Below, piece by piece: positions 17,301 to 24,894 of a stretch of DNA of 35,629 nucleotides. Location of the stretch: assembly GCA_945883285.1 (NCBI GenBank), contig CAMCXH010000010.1:1-35629 (forward strand). Reading direction: 5' to 3'. The DNA is from Bordetella parapertussis. GTDB lineage: Bacteria; Pseudomonadota; Gammaproteobacteria; Burkholderiales; Burkholderiaceae_E. The notes below the pieces were generated by a model that was given only the letters and a program-made list of their open reading frames with translations, searched no databases and had not been told where the DNA came from. Numbering within the stretch: the first letter of the stretch is position 1; every line of letters begins with the position of its first letter. A program made the position numbers and the translations under genes.

Positions 17301-19098
17301 CGAGCTGGTCGCCCAGACGCTGGCAAACTTGTGCGAAACCTGGTTCGGCCTGAACGACACGACCCCCGCAGAAGGCGGCCGTCAGCTGTTCCAGCGCGGC
17401 GTGCTGGACTGGGAATGGCGGCCCGGGGATCCGGTGTTCTACCCGGGTCACTTCACCGCCGCCTCGCGTGCGACTTTCCAGCCCGAGCCCTCGGCCGAGG
17501 TCATGCGGCTGGCCGCCGAGCATGGCCATGCGCTGACAAGCGCCCTGACCGAATTCATCAAGAAAGAGGGAGCGGCGTCGATTACCGCACCGGTCACCCG
17601 GGCGGTGCTTGACGACCTCTGGGAGGCGAGCCCGCAGGATGCCGTTCACACCATTGCCGGCGCGTTGATGGGCTTCCTGCCGACCACTGAGGGCGTGTTG
17701 CGGCGCGTGCTGACCGAGTGGACGCGCGACGGCACGCTGCTTGAGCTGAGTGGGCGTGTGCAAGGCGTGGGCCTGACAAATTGGGATACCGCTGGGCCGA
17801 TCGTCTCGCCCGCTCTGCGGCGGGCAATGAAGTTCCGCCCTGTGCCCGAGCAGATCTGGCGCGAGGCAAAGACGGCGCACCGGCTCGAGGGCGCCGGCGG
17901 AACCAGCATCGAAGTCCACCCCGGCGACAAGCTGGTACTGGGGCAGGTTTCGGCCACCCACGCGCAGCTCGAGCAGGGCAAGGCTGCCGACGTCTTCGCG
18001 ATGTTCGGTGGGCGCCGCGGCGCCGGGCAGCCGACGCATGCCTGCCCCGGCTATAGCGCTGCCATCGGTGCGATGGTGGGTCTGGTGACGGCCTTGCTCG
18101 GACCGTTACGGGGCGGGCTTGCACCCTCGACGGCGGGCGTGCTGGTCTTCCGCGGCACGACACAGCACCCGGTTGAGCAAGCCACCCCAAGTTGGCAGAA
18201 GGCCACGCTCGCCGTCGGGCCGGGGGAGAATCGTCGACTGCTTGGCTTCGGAGACTCCTGGTTGCGCTTCCAGATCGAGAACAGCACGACCGGCAGCGAC
18301 CTGATGCGCGCACTCGCCGATCTGGGCTACGACACCCGCAACTTCGCTCCGAACGGCTCTGCCAAGCATGGCTACCGTCTGGCGCTGATGGCCCAAGAAC
18401 TTCCCTCCAATGGCAAGTCCATCTATGGAACGCTGCGCAAACTCGTCAAGGCCGGTACGCCCCCTTTTGCCGTACTGCTTGGCGCAGGAGGCAATGACTT
18501 TATCGACGGCGTCGACACCAGTCCGCTGACCGGCTGCCTGCAGAATGGCGCCGGCTCGGTGCTTGACCGGGTGCTGAACCGCGAGGGCGCGAATCCAGCG
18601 TACGACCAGCAACACCTGAATGACTTCCTCGTCAGTATGACCGGCCATCTGACATTCATCGTGACCGAGCTGGCCCGTGCCGGCGGGGGCATCGGCTCGC
18701 CGACGCAGGTCCCTATCGTGGTCCATGCCTATGACCATCCATGGCCCAACGGCGAAAAATACATTTTCCTCATGTGCCCGTGGCTCAAACCAAGCTTTGA
18801 ACGCAAAGGCTATACCTCCGCCGATCTGACCACTACCGCCGGCCTGATGTCCACGTTCATCGACCAGTTGAACGACGCCTATGCCCACACCATCAATACG
18901 CTTGCCGGGACGGGCATCCGCGTTACTTTCGTTCGCCTGACCGGCGTGCTGGCGGAGACCGCCGAATTCAAGCAGGGCGATTACAGGGCTGTCTGGAAGA
19001 ACGAGATGCACCCCAACAAGACCGGGTTTGCGGCGCTGGCGAGGCACTTGCATACCCACGGGTTGATGCCGTTGGTGCCTCCCATGCCAGTCATTTAG
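14386..19098 (+). CDS. Multidomain fusion: N-terminal region, DyP-type peroxidase, cytochrome P450-like, SGNH hydrolase
   Basis: One uninterrupted frame of 1570 residues with a strong AAGGAGG before its ATG. Residues 1 to about 320 are not recognised. From about 322 ('DVQGGILAPF') to about 770 it reads as a DyP-type haem peroxidase: G508-x-x-D511-G512 (GYMDG), proximal haem His645 in 'AHIRRANPR', Arg674/675 in 'RRSLSYG'. About 845-1240 resembles a cytochrome P450 with haem-ligand Cys1220 in 'PTHACPG', but the K-helix ExxR is replaced by R1146-x-x-K1149 and the I-helix has AGALM (1091-1095) without the usual acid/Thr. About 1280-1570 is an SGNH hydrolase: GDS with Ser1291, GGND with Asn1370, and His1542 in 'NEMHPN'. 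No signal peptide is seen. Domain calls are motif-based; the reaction is unknown. Confidence 0.85.
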   Translation: MQPEFEVRTPSLAASTELLVMAPIRAGFVPGLDTVTYKSRVQTLLRQLHAGRQGLHEYRPLRAVSDAVERVGVIRSLRVAVVEGRNETDDRILLSVHFDGSYEAYARTIWQRAARLLDLIFCNSEAYVTGWDHSFDDWASWIRSVQVPTPFFYASPGLTFQDQTYLLMHERRDRGGAGDETARTRIAVPTAEEIAWSILSRELDPTKRDDEQDAGGSLVRTEKFRQNLGALAALYRLADWYRPDTPDGAVLRNAAHELLPQLVDAFDCAGHNRTLAEAVKIAAGRQLERPLAWFRTGLDDVPPARCGTELPEHSPQPQPADDVQGGILAPFEGAPDGAMVLLAFDGPAAAFAFLDGFQTTTRDGKDTPADAQLVNLALTLEGLRTCGLTAAQLEAWPPEFRQGMAARAGLLGDVRWNHPRRWVLPRRNGGLPPNPTRNDSGLAPVPLESVHAIVQFRRRPVAGKRSDAVAAIAEAIEQLPRKFSGVTLLSVQWLARQFYGKDTVDHFGYMDGQSQPTYDRRPADSPYSNQVHLGEVLVGYPNAADRECDLAVNRDPELSSLLRNGSFLVVRKLRQDVAGFHDAATKAAGATDIDDAGIRARMMGRWPADATAHRGEPLAEMGSGGINDFDYRGDEHGDITPLAAHIRRANPRSSTLDTEFPKPPPGGRPPRIVRRSLSYGPPVPADGNPDDVDRGLVFMAYNASIAEQFEVIQGWLAGGNSSRGYSGAACPFLGVPEAGRERNFRFLNGTSTVHMTLDGSDDLGAEPKPLVSLQWGLYAFAPSRSAQARLAEIAKGAGATATLPWSVDRGQQLIDRLRRKEADAGAVAGAAAWKAALEDPEPVARFDSASIWAAVRQLHGGLLRIPYGVLVATPELVDEVLSDETRYTVAGYRRRLVAAGMGPIFLGRDADDPEYARLSAACNQAVEDIGMAQAFADGRNAALAWLDSWLGYAEAIARDYGDPTWEASVDPRELVAQTLANLCETWFGLNDTTPAEGGRQLFQRGVLDWEWRPGDPVFYPGHFTAASRATFQPEPSAEVMRLAAEHGHALTSALTEFIKKEGAASITAPVTRAVLDDLWEASPQDAVHTIAGALMGFLPTTEGVLRRVLTEWTRDGTLLELSGRVQGVGLTNWDTAGPIVSPALRRAMKFRPVPEQIWREAKTAHRLEGAGGTSIEVHPGDKLVLGQVSATHAQLEQGKAADVFAMFGGRRGAGQPTHACPGYSAAIGAMVGLVTALLGPLRGGLAPSTAGVLVFRGTTQHPVEQATPSWQKATLAVGPGENRRLLGFGDSWLRFQIENSTTGSDLMRALADLGYDTRNFAPNGSAKHGYRLALMAQELPSNGKSIYGTLRKLVKAGTPPFAVLLGAGGNDFIDGVDTSPLTGCLQNGAGSVLDRVLNREGANPAYDQQHLNDFLVSMTGHLTFIVTELARAGGGIGSPTQVPIVVHAYDHPWPNGEKYIFLMCPWLKPSFERKGYTSADLTTTAGLMSTFIDQLNDAYAHTINTLAGTGIRVTFVRLTGVLAETAEFKQGDYRAVWKNEMHPNKTGFAALARHLHTHGLMPLVPPMPVI

Positions 19099-19118
19099 TG
19101 ACCGGCGCGGCAGGGCTG

Positions 19119-22100
19119 TCAGACCTGCCCGGCGATGCCCATGGCCTGCAAGCGGGCTCGTGCATCGGCCTCGACCGGCGCGGCGGCGTCGGGGCACGAG
19201 TCTTCGCGCAGCAGCCGCACGCGCAGCAGGTTGTTCAGCGCCGCCTCGCGCGCCGACTGCCGGCGGGCGGCCGAGGCGTCGGCCCGGGCCAGCCGGCGCC
19301 AGGCGCGGCCGTGGTCCCCCTGCTCAAGTGCCACCGTCGCCATCGCGCGCCAGCCGGCGGCTTCCCCCAGCCGTTCACCGGCACGCGCCCGCTGAAGCAG
19401 ACGGCCCGCCCACCGCATGGCCTCGTCGGGCCGACCGGCCTCGACCGACATCTCGACCAGCCATCCGTAGTACAGGGTCGTGAAGAAAAGGACCCGGTGG
19501 TTCTCCATCCAGCGGACGGCCTCGGCGGTCTCGGCAATCGCGGCTGGGTCGCGGTAAAGGCGCCAGCGAGCATAGCCGCCCACCGCACGGGCAATCGACA
19601 GGGGCAGCAGCGCCCGCGATCGCTGCGCCAGTTCGGTCGTGGCGGCGACGACGGCAAGGACATCGTCCCAACGCCGCTGCCATGCAAGCACCACCATTTC
19701 CCAGTTACGCACCGAATTCGCCACCGGATGGTTGGGCTGGCCAACGATCAGCGCACGGGCACGGTCCAGCGCGTCGTGCGCGGCGACGAAGTCACCGCGG
19801 TCGCCGTGGACGCTGGCCAGGCAAGCCAAAGTGAAGGCAGAGCCGATTGCGAGGCCGCTGCTGCGTTGCGACTGCGACTGCTTGGTGTGCAGCGCGATGT
19901 CCATCGCCGCCAGCGCCGCAGGGTAGCGGCAAACGGCAGCGAGTACCTGGCCCAGTGTCGCGTCCACTTGCGCCAGCAGCCGCGGATTGCCCAGCGCCAA
20001 GGCAAGCGATCGCGCCTCCTCGGCCAACCGCGAGGCGCGGCGCGGCTGTCCGAAGACATAGCACAGGTACGCTTCCCAATAGAGCGATCGTGCGAGCAGT
20101 TCCTCGCCGCCGAGTTCGCGCGCCGTCTGGACACAGCGCTCGACGAGCGGCAGCGCCTCAGGAAGCGCCAGCGGATCGAACATGCAGGTCATACCCAATC
20201 GATGCACAAGCGAACACCAGCGCGCGCTTGCCGGGGCAGCCTCGATGCCGGCGAACTCAGCCGCCTCGATCGCCGCCAGGTACTGGCGACGCGCGCTGTC
20301 GAAGGCGCCAAGGCGCATTGCCTCGTCGGCGGCGGCCTCGCAGCGCTGGGTGGCCTGCGGCCAGTCGCCCGCGGCGCGGGCGTGGTGGGCCAGCGATTCC
20401 AGCCGTTCGATGGGGTCGAGCATGCCGGGGGCCAGGGTCTCGATGCGTTGGACAACCCGGCGATGGAGTGCGACGCGGCTGTCCAGCGGGATCAGCTCAT
20501 ACACTGCATCGCGCGACAGGCCGTGGCGAAAACGCACCGCGTCGGCGCTTTCAGCGTACAGCAGGTCGGCATCAGCCAGCTGTCGGAGCACCGTCTCCTG
20601 GATACCGCCAGGAAGCAGCTCGCCGATCTGCCAGCGTGGCGAGCGGATGCCGAGGACGGCGGCTGCCTGCACCGTGCTGAGTGCCGGCGGGTCGAGGCTT
20701 TCCAGGCGCGTCGCCATCAGCGACTTCATCCAGCTGCCCGAGCCGGCGCGTGGGCCGTTCTTGCGCAGCTGGCGCCAGCCCGCCTCGCCCCGGTGCCGCA
20801 GCATCTGGCACAACTCCTCGACGAGCAGCGGCACGCCGCCGGCGTATTCATGCAACTCGTCCTCGATAAAGGGATTGGTGCCGGGCACCAGGGCTTGGAC
20901 AATGCCGCGCGTTTGCGCCGGCGTGAGCGGTTGCGGACTGATGGCCACACGAGCCGTCTTCGCATCCAGGTCCTCCGCCTCGCGAGAGGCGACGACAACA
21001 TGCAGCGCCGACGTGGCGCTCAGAACATCATTGAGAAGCTGGCGGCTTGCGTCATCAGCCCACTGCCAGTCATCGAGCAGCAGCACATGACGGCCGTCGT
21101 CACACTCGGAGAACAGCCGCAGACATCGAGTGCGCAGGTCCTGAACGTCTGGCGTGCCTGGCGCGGCGTGCAGCGAGACGTCGCCGGTCTGCGTCGCCAG
21201 CAGCTGACGGAAGGGCTCGAGCACCGGCGTGATGCCGTACGACTCGCATCCACCGCGCAGGACGATCCGGCCGCAGCCGGCGAGCTGGTCTGCAAGCTCG
21301 TCGAGCAGGCGTGTCTTGCCGATGCCGGCCGGCCCGCGAATCTCGGTGACGCGCTGCCCGCCGGCCTCGCCCGAGCATGCCTTCAGCAGTTCGGCGAGGG
21401 CCCCGTCCCGCCCCAGCAGCGGCGACCGGCCGACCGAGCCGCGGGCATCGATGCGTCGGCGAAGCGCCCTGAGCCCGGTCACGCGCACGGTTCGCACGGG
21501 GACAGCGCGTCCTGGCAGCGACAGGTTGGCCTCACCGTCGTTGTCGAAGAATGCGAGTTCGGGGCCGAGCGAGTCGGCATCGGCCAGGATGCGGCCTCGC
21601 CCGGCGAAGGAGGCGAGCCGCGCCGCGGTGTTTGCGGCGTCGCCGACAACGTCGAGTTCGCCACGCGCACGGTCACCAGGCGACACGTAGACGAGCCCGG
21701 AATGCACGCCCGAATGCAGGGCCAGGCGCTGCAGCCCACCCGGCAGCCGCAATGCCGGCCAAGCGGCCACCGCGGCGTGCACCTCAATTGCCGCCTCGCA
21801 CGCATGGCGTGCGTCGTGTTCCGAAGCGATCGGATAGCCGAACACGGAGAGGCTGCCATCGCCCTGCGTGCGCACGACCTTCCCGCCGTGGCGTGACACC
21901 GCCACCGCGACTGCCCCGCGCACATCCTCCAGCAATGCCGCGAACGGCTCGAACTCCAGCTGGCCTGCCAGCACGCTGGAGCCACTCAAGTCTGTGAATA
22001 GGAGCGTCAGGAATTGGCGCCTGGGCGCCGGTTCGATGCCACCACCTGTGAGTGAGCCCATATCTGAAGTTTCAATCACTTGCGAACTCGAAATGTCGGC

Positions 22101-22121
22101 AGTGTCCTCGCGCCCGTCCAC
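19119..22121 (-). CDS. Class III nucleotide cyclase - AAA ATPase - TPR-like signalling protein
   Basis: A 1000-residue protein. Residues ~36-200 form a class III adenylate/guanylate cyclase domain: metal-binding Asp44 ('LFTDLSGSS') and Asp88 ('RTQGDG'), and the transition-state Asn164 and Arg168 in 'GDAANTAARL'. The position before TQGDG that often carries the base-selecting Lys is Arg85, so nucleotide specificity is open. An AAA/STAND-type ATPase follows with Walker A 'GPAGIGKTR' (about 260-270) and 'VLLLDDWQWAD', then several hundred residues of Ala-rich helical, TPR-like repeats. There is no membrane span. The start is uncertain: GTG at 22121 or the ATG at 22061. It converges on the large enzyme gene, 20 bases apart. 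It may make the ligand of the nearby Crp-like protein (inference). Confidence 0.88.
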   Translation of the reverse strand: MDGREDTADISSSQVIETSDMGSLTGGGIEPAPRRQFLTLLFTDLSGSSVLAGQLEFEPFAALLEDVRGAVAVAVSRHGGKVVRTQGDGSLSVFGYPIASEHDARHACEAAIEVHAAVAAWPALRLPGGLQRLALHSGVHSGLVYVSPGDRARGELDVVGDAANTAARLASFAGRGRILADADSLGPELAFFDNDGEANLSLPGRAVPVRTVRVTGLRALRRRIDARGSVGRSPLLGRDGALAELLKACSGEAGGQRVTEIRGPAGIGKTRLLDELADQLAGCGRIVLRGGCESYGITPVLEPFRQLLATQTGDVSLHAAPGTPDVQDLRTRCLRLFSECDDGRHVLLLDDWQWADDASRQLLNDVLSATSALHVVVASREAEDLDAKTARVAISPQPLTPAQTRGIVQALVPGTNPFIEDELHEYAGGVPLLVEELCQMLRHRGEAGWRQLRKNGPRAGSGSWMKSLMATRLESLDPPALSTVQAAAVLGIRSPRWQIGELLPGGIQETVLRQLADADLLYAESADAVRFRHGLSRDAVYELIPLDSRVALHRRVVQRIETLAPGMLDPIERLESLAHHARAAGDWPQATQRCEAAADEAMRLGAFDSARRQYLAAIEAAEFAGIEAAPASARWCSLVHRLGMTCMFDPLALPEALPLVERCVQTARELGGEELLARSLYWEAYLCYVFGQPRRASRLAEEARSLALALGNPRLLAQVDATLGQVLAAVCRYPAALAAMDIALHTKQSQSQRSSGLAIGSAFTLACLASVHGDRGDFVAAHDALDRARALIVGQPNHPVANSVRNWEMVVLAWQRRWDDVLAVVAATTELAQRSRALLPLSIARAVGGYARWRLYRDPAAIAETAEAVRWMENHRVLFFTTLYYGWLVEMSVEAGRPDEAMRWAGRLLQRARAGERLGEAAGWRAMATVALEQGDHGRAWRRLARADASAARRQSAREAALNNLLRVRLLREDSCPDAAAPVEADARARLQAMGIAGQV

Positions 22122-22130
22122 AGATCAAGG

Positions 22131-22140
22131 CCAGGTGTGC
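22131..22140 (-). promoter_or_regulatory. CACACCTG-core element in the cyclase leader
   Basis: On the minus strand GCACACCTGG lies 10-19 bases before the proposed GTG start of the cyclase gene. It shares GCACACCTG with the two copies before the Crp-like gene. Its closeness to the start would suit repression or translation-level effects more than activation. A possible -10 (TAGAAT, minus strand, at 22182-22187) lies upstream of it. Confidence 0.35.
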
Positions 22141-22255
22141 CTCCCCGGTGCAAGCCAGCCGTCGCGGCAGACTGCGATTGCATTCTACAGGACCAACCGG
22201 CAGATTTGGCGGTCAGATCTGGGCAGCGATGCCGGTGAAGGGTGGGAAGCGCCGT

Positions 22256-22648
22256 TCACCCGGCAACTGGCGTGCACAGTTCAATGAGTGTGCCGTCCGG
22301 CGCGCGGACATAAGAGACTGTCTGGCCCCAGGGCTTGGCTACCGGCGGGGCCAGCTCCGTGGCGCCATGCTTGATCGCTGCCAGGTGCGCTTGCTGAACG
22401 TCTTCGGTGAGGAGAGCGATCTCCATACCCAGGGGTTGCCGGGACTCGCTTGCATGCACGTGACCGGCCGGAAAGTTCATCGCTCCCAGTGCATGAGAGG
22501 CAAAAGCGAGGGTGGTTTCGCCTGTCATGAGCTCGCCGTAGTCACCTGAGTCGTGAAGGAACTTCCGCTGGATACCGAATGCCCGCTCGAAAAACTGGAG
22601 CGAGTCCGCAACGCGGGGGACGTAGACGATGGTGTACCCGAGCTTCAT
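22256..22648 (-). CDS. VOC-superfamily (glyoxalase/bleomycin-resistance-like) protein
   Basis: A 130-residue single-chain VOC protein. It begins 'MKLGYTIVYVPRVADSLQFF', the typical first beta-alpha unit, and the second module ends 'YVRAPDGTLIELCTP' with the usual Glu metal ligand. The ATG at 22648 is chosen because it starts exactly at the first VOC strand; the frame is open 20 codons further up. Function could be a dioxygenase, an isomerase or a resistance binding protein, and cannot be told. It lies upstream of the cyclase on the same strand, with a 134-base gap. Confidence 0.88.
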   Translation of the reverse strand: MKLGYTIVYVPRVADSLQFFERAFGIQRKFLHDSGDYGELMTGETTLAFASHALGAMNFPAGHVHASESRQPLGMEIALLTEDVQQAHLAAIKHGATELAPPVAKPWGQTVSYVRAPDGTLIELCTPVAG

Positions 22649-22746
22649 GGTGTGGGAGCCTGCTGTTGAGAGCGTAACCAGCGCGGCGCGCGCGTCTTGC
22701 CGCATCACCCTCGCCCAGATGCGACTGGCACTGAAGGCGTGAGCAA

Positions 22747-23019
22747 TCAGCGTCGCACGCGTGCGATCACCTCGGCACAGGCCAGCACAACCGCCAGGAT
22801 GACCGAGTTGGAGACCAGCCCGGCAACCATGGCGTCGACAGAACTCGAAGACGCGTTTGGCATGGTGGCAGGAAGCATCACAGCGACAAACACCACGCCC
22901 AGGACCAGCGGAATGACTCGCCCAGTCACCGCAGCGGTTCGGCGCATCGTCACCACCAGTGCGACGATCAACCCGATGCGAAACAGGTCGGTCAGCTGCG
23001 AGAGCACGAGATCAATCAC
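22747..23019 (-). CDS. Small hypothetical membrane protein, 90 aa
   Basis: A short frame encoding three hydrophobic stretches: 'LFRIGLIVALVVT', 'VIPLVLGVVFVAVMLPATM' and 'LVSNSVILAVVLACAEVI', with a basic C-terminus (RVRR). The composition is what a real small inner-membrane protein would show. I do not recognise a family. It lies between the MFS transporter and the VOC gene on the same strand, 72 bases after the transporter stop. Confidence 0.6.
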   Translation of the reverse strand: MIDLVLSQLTDLFRIGLIVALVVTMRRTAAVTGRVIPLVLGVVFVAVMLPATMPNASSSSVDAMVAGLVSNSVILAVVLACAEVIARVRR

Positions 23020-23044
23020 GACGACGCTCTGGTCGACACTCGAC

Positions 23045-23077
23045 CCGGGCCAAGGCGTTGATGCCTCCTCGGCCCGG
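23045..23077 (-). terminator. GC-rich hairpin after the MFS gene
   Basis: CCGGGCC (23045-23051) pairs with GGCCCGG (23071-23077), and AGGC/GCCT inside forms an inner stem. It sits between the MFS stop and the small membrane protein start. There is no T-run, so it may attenuate or protect the 3' end rather than terminate fully. Confidence 0.35.
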
Positions 23078-23091
23078 TGATCGGCACTGAC

Positions 23092-24894
23092 TTATCTGCC
23101 GGTATCACCAGCGAAGATGTCCTTCTTGTGTGTACCACCCGGCACGAAAAGGGCGCCGATGATGACCGTCATGACAGCGATCACGATGGCGTACCACAGG
23201 CCCGAATAGATATTGCCGGTCTGTGCCGAAATCGCGAAGGCAGTTGCCGGCATCAGGCCACCGAACCAGCCGTTGCCGATGTGGTACGGCAGGGACAGGC
23301 CAGAGTAGCGGATGCGGGTCGGGAACAGTTCAACCAGCATGGCGGCGATCGGACCGTAGACCATCGTCACCAGCAGAACCAGGTAGGTCAGGGTGAGGAT
23401 GATCGTGATCTTCTGCGAGGTGAAGATGTCAAAGAAGTTCTGAGCCTTGACAACGGTCGTGTTGTCGGCCGGCACCAGCGGGTAGCCGGCCTGCTTCAGC
23501 GCAGCATTGAGCTTGGAGTCGAAACTGGCCTTGGCCTTCTTCAAATCGTCGCCTGTCAGCTTGCCGGCGTCGTACGACTCGATTGACGTACCACCCACCT
23601 TCACCACCGCCGGCGTACCCGGTGCTGCGCCTTCGATGGTGCTGTAGTTCACTGAGGTCCGTGCCAACTGGGCCTTGGCAATATCACAGGATGACGTGAA
23701 CTTGACCGTGCCGGTCGGGTTGAACTGGAACGAGCAGTCTTTCTCATCCACCGTGACCGTCACCGGGGTTTGGTGGGCAGCGTAGATAGCCGGGTTGGCA
23801 GTCTTCGTCAGGAAGTTGAACACCGGCAGGAAGGTCAGGGCCGCCAGCAGGCAGCCTGTCAGGATGATCGGCTTGCGGCCAATGCGATCGGACAGCGCGC
23901 CGAAAACAAGGAAGCCACCCGTGCCCAGAATCAGCGACCAGGCCACCATCACATTGGCCGTGAAGCTGTCGACCTTGATCACGTTCTGCATGAAGAAAAG
24001 CGCGTAGAACTGACCGGTGTACCAGACCACGGCCTGCCCCGCGACGAGGCCGAGCAGTGCGATCAGCGCGATCTTGCCGTTTTTCCAGTTGCCGAAGGCT
24101 TCGCTCAATGGCGCCTTGGAGGTGCGGCCCTCTTCCTTCATCTTCTTGAAGGCGGGGCTCTCGTTCATTTGCAGGCGGATGTAGAGCGAGATCGCCAGCA
24201 GGAATATTGAGGCGATAAAAGGAATGCGCCAGCCCCAGGCATTGAATGCCTTGACCATGGTCGGCTTGCCGTCGGCCATCAGTACCGCGACGCCGTCCTT
24301 CATGAGAGGCACGTCGGGGTAGTTGCCGTTGACATAGCCCTGGACCGACAGAATCACGATCAGCGACAGCAACAGGCCCAAGGTGGCGGTGGTCTGGATG
24401 AAGGCCGTGAAGTAGCCACGCTGGTTGGCTGGGGCGTGTTCGGCCACGTAGATGGCCGCACCACCATACTCGCCACCGAGCGCCAGGCCTTGCGCCATGC
24501 GCAGCAGGATCAGGATGACCGGAGCGGCAACCCCCCAGCTTTCGTAGTTAGGCAGTATGCCGACCAGGAAGGTCGACACACCCATGATGACAATCGTCAT
24601 CAGGAAGGTGTACTTGCGACCGACCAAGTCACCCAGCGAGCCGAACACAAGGGCGCCGAACGGACGCACGATGAAGCCCGCCGCAAAGGCGAGCAGCGCA
24701 AACACGTTACGGGTGTTCTCGGGGAAAGCGGTGAAAAACTGCGCCCCGATGATGGCGGCAAGAGAACCGTAGAGGTAAAAGTCGTACCACTCGAAGATCG
24801 TCCCTGCGGAAGAGGCCGCGATGACTTTCCGTTCTTCGCGGGTCATCGCACGGGATCGCTCGCGGGCATCGGTCGTCATGTCCGTCGTCGCCAT
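23092..24894 (-). CDS. MFS metabolite:H+ symporter with an inserted soluble loop
   Basis: A 600-residue major facilitator of the metabolite:H+ symporter group (ProP/ShiA/KgtP-like). Family marks are 'TIFEWYDFYLYGSL' in the first span, 'GSLGDLVGRKYTFL' in loop 2-3, 'RMAQGLALGGEYGGA' and the second-half 'GALSDRIGRKP'. The protein is longer than usual because about 125 residues (roughly 365-490) are inserted in the second half. This segment is hydrophilic, has two cysteines (C387 and C403) that could form a disulfide, and should lie in the periplasm. The substrate is unknown; carboxylates or betaine-like compounds are typical. Its leader carries a TTGAACCG direct repeat. Confidence 0.93.
   Translation of the reverse strand: MATTDMTTDARERSRAMTREERKVIAASSAGTIFEWYDFYLYGSLAAIIGAQFFTAFPENTRNVFALLAFAAGFIVRPFGALVFGSLGDLVGRKYTFLMTIVIMGVSTFLVGILPNYESWGVAAPVILILLRMAQGLALGGEYGGAAIYVAEHAPANQRGYFTAFIQTTATLGLLLSLIVILSVQGYVNGNYPDVPLMKDGVAVLMADGKPTMVKAFNAWGWRIPFIASIFLLAISLYIRLQMNESPAFKKMKEEGRTSKAPLSEAFGNWKNGKIALIALLGLVAGQAVVWYTGQFYALFFMQNVIKVDSFTANVMVAWSLILGTGGFLVFGALSDRIGRKPIILTGCLLAALTFLPVFNFLTKTANPAIYAAHQTPVTVTVDEKDCSFQFNPTGTVKFTSSCDIAKAQLARTSVNYSTIEGAAPGTPAVVKVGGTSIESYDAGKLTGDDLKKAKASFDSKLNAALKQAGYPLVPADNTTVVKAQNFFDIFTSQKITIILTLTYLVLLVTMVYGPIAAMLVELFPTRIRYSGLSLPYHIGNGWFGGLMPATAFAISAQTGNIYSGLWYAIVIAVMTVIIGALFVPGGTHKKDIFAGDTGR

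Noticed and set aside
19098-21896. A 932-codon open frame on the plus strand antisense to the cyclase gene
   Set aside because: It is a GC-rich mirror of the cyclase-AAA-TPR gene. Its product is rich in Arg, Gln and His with no domain, whereas the minus frame has clear cyclase and Walker motifs.
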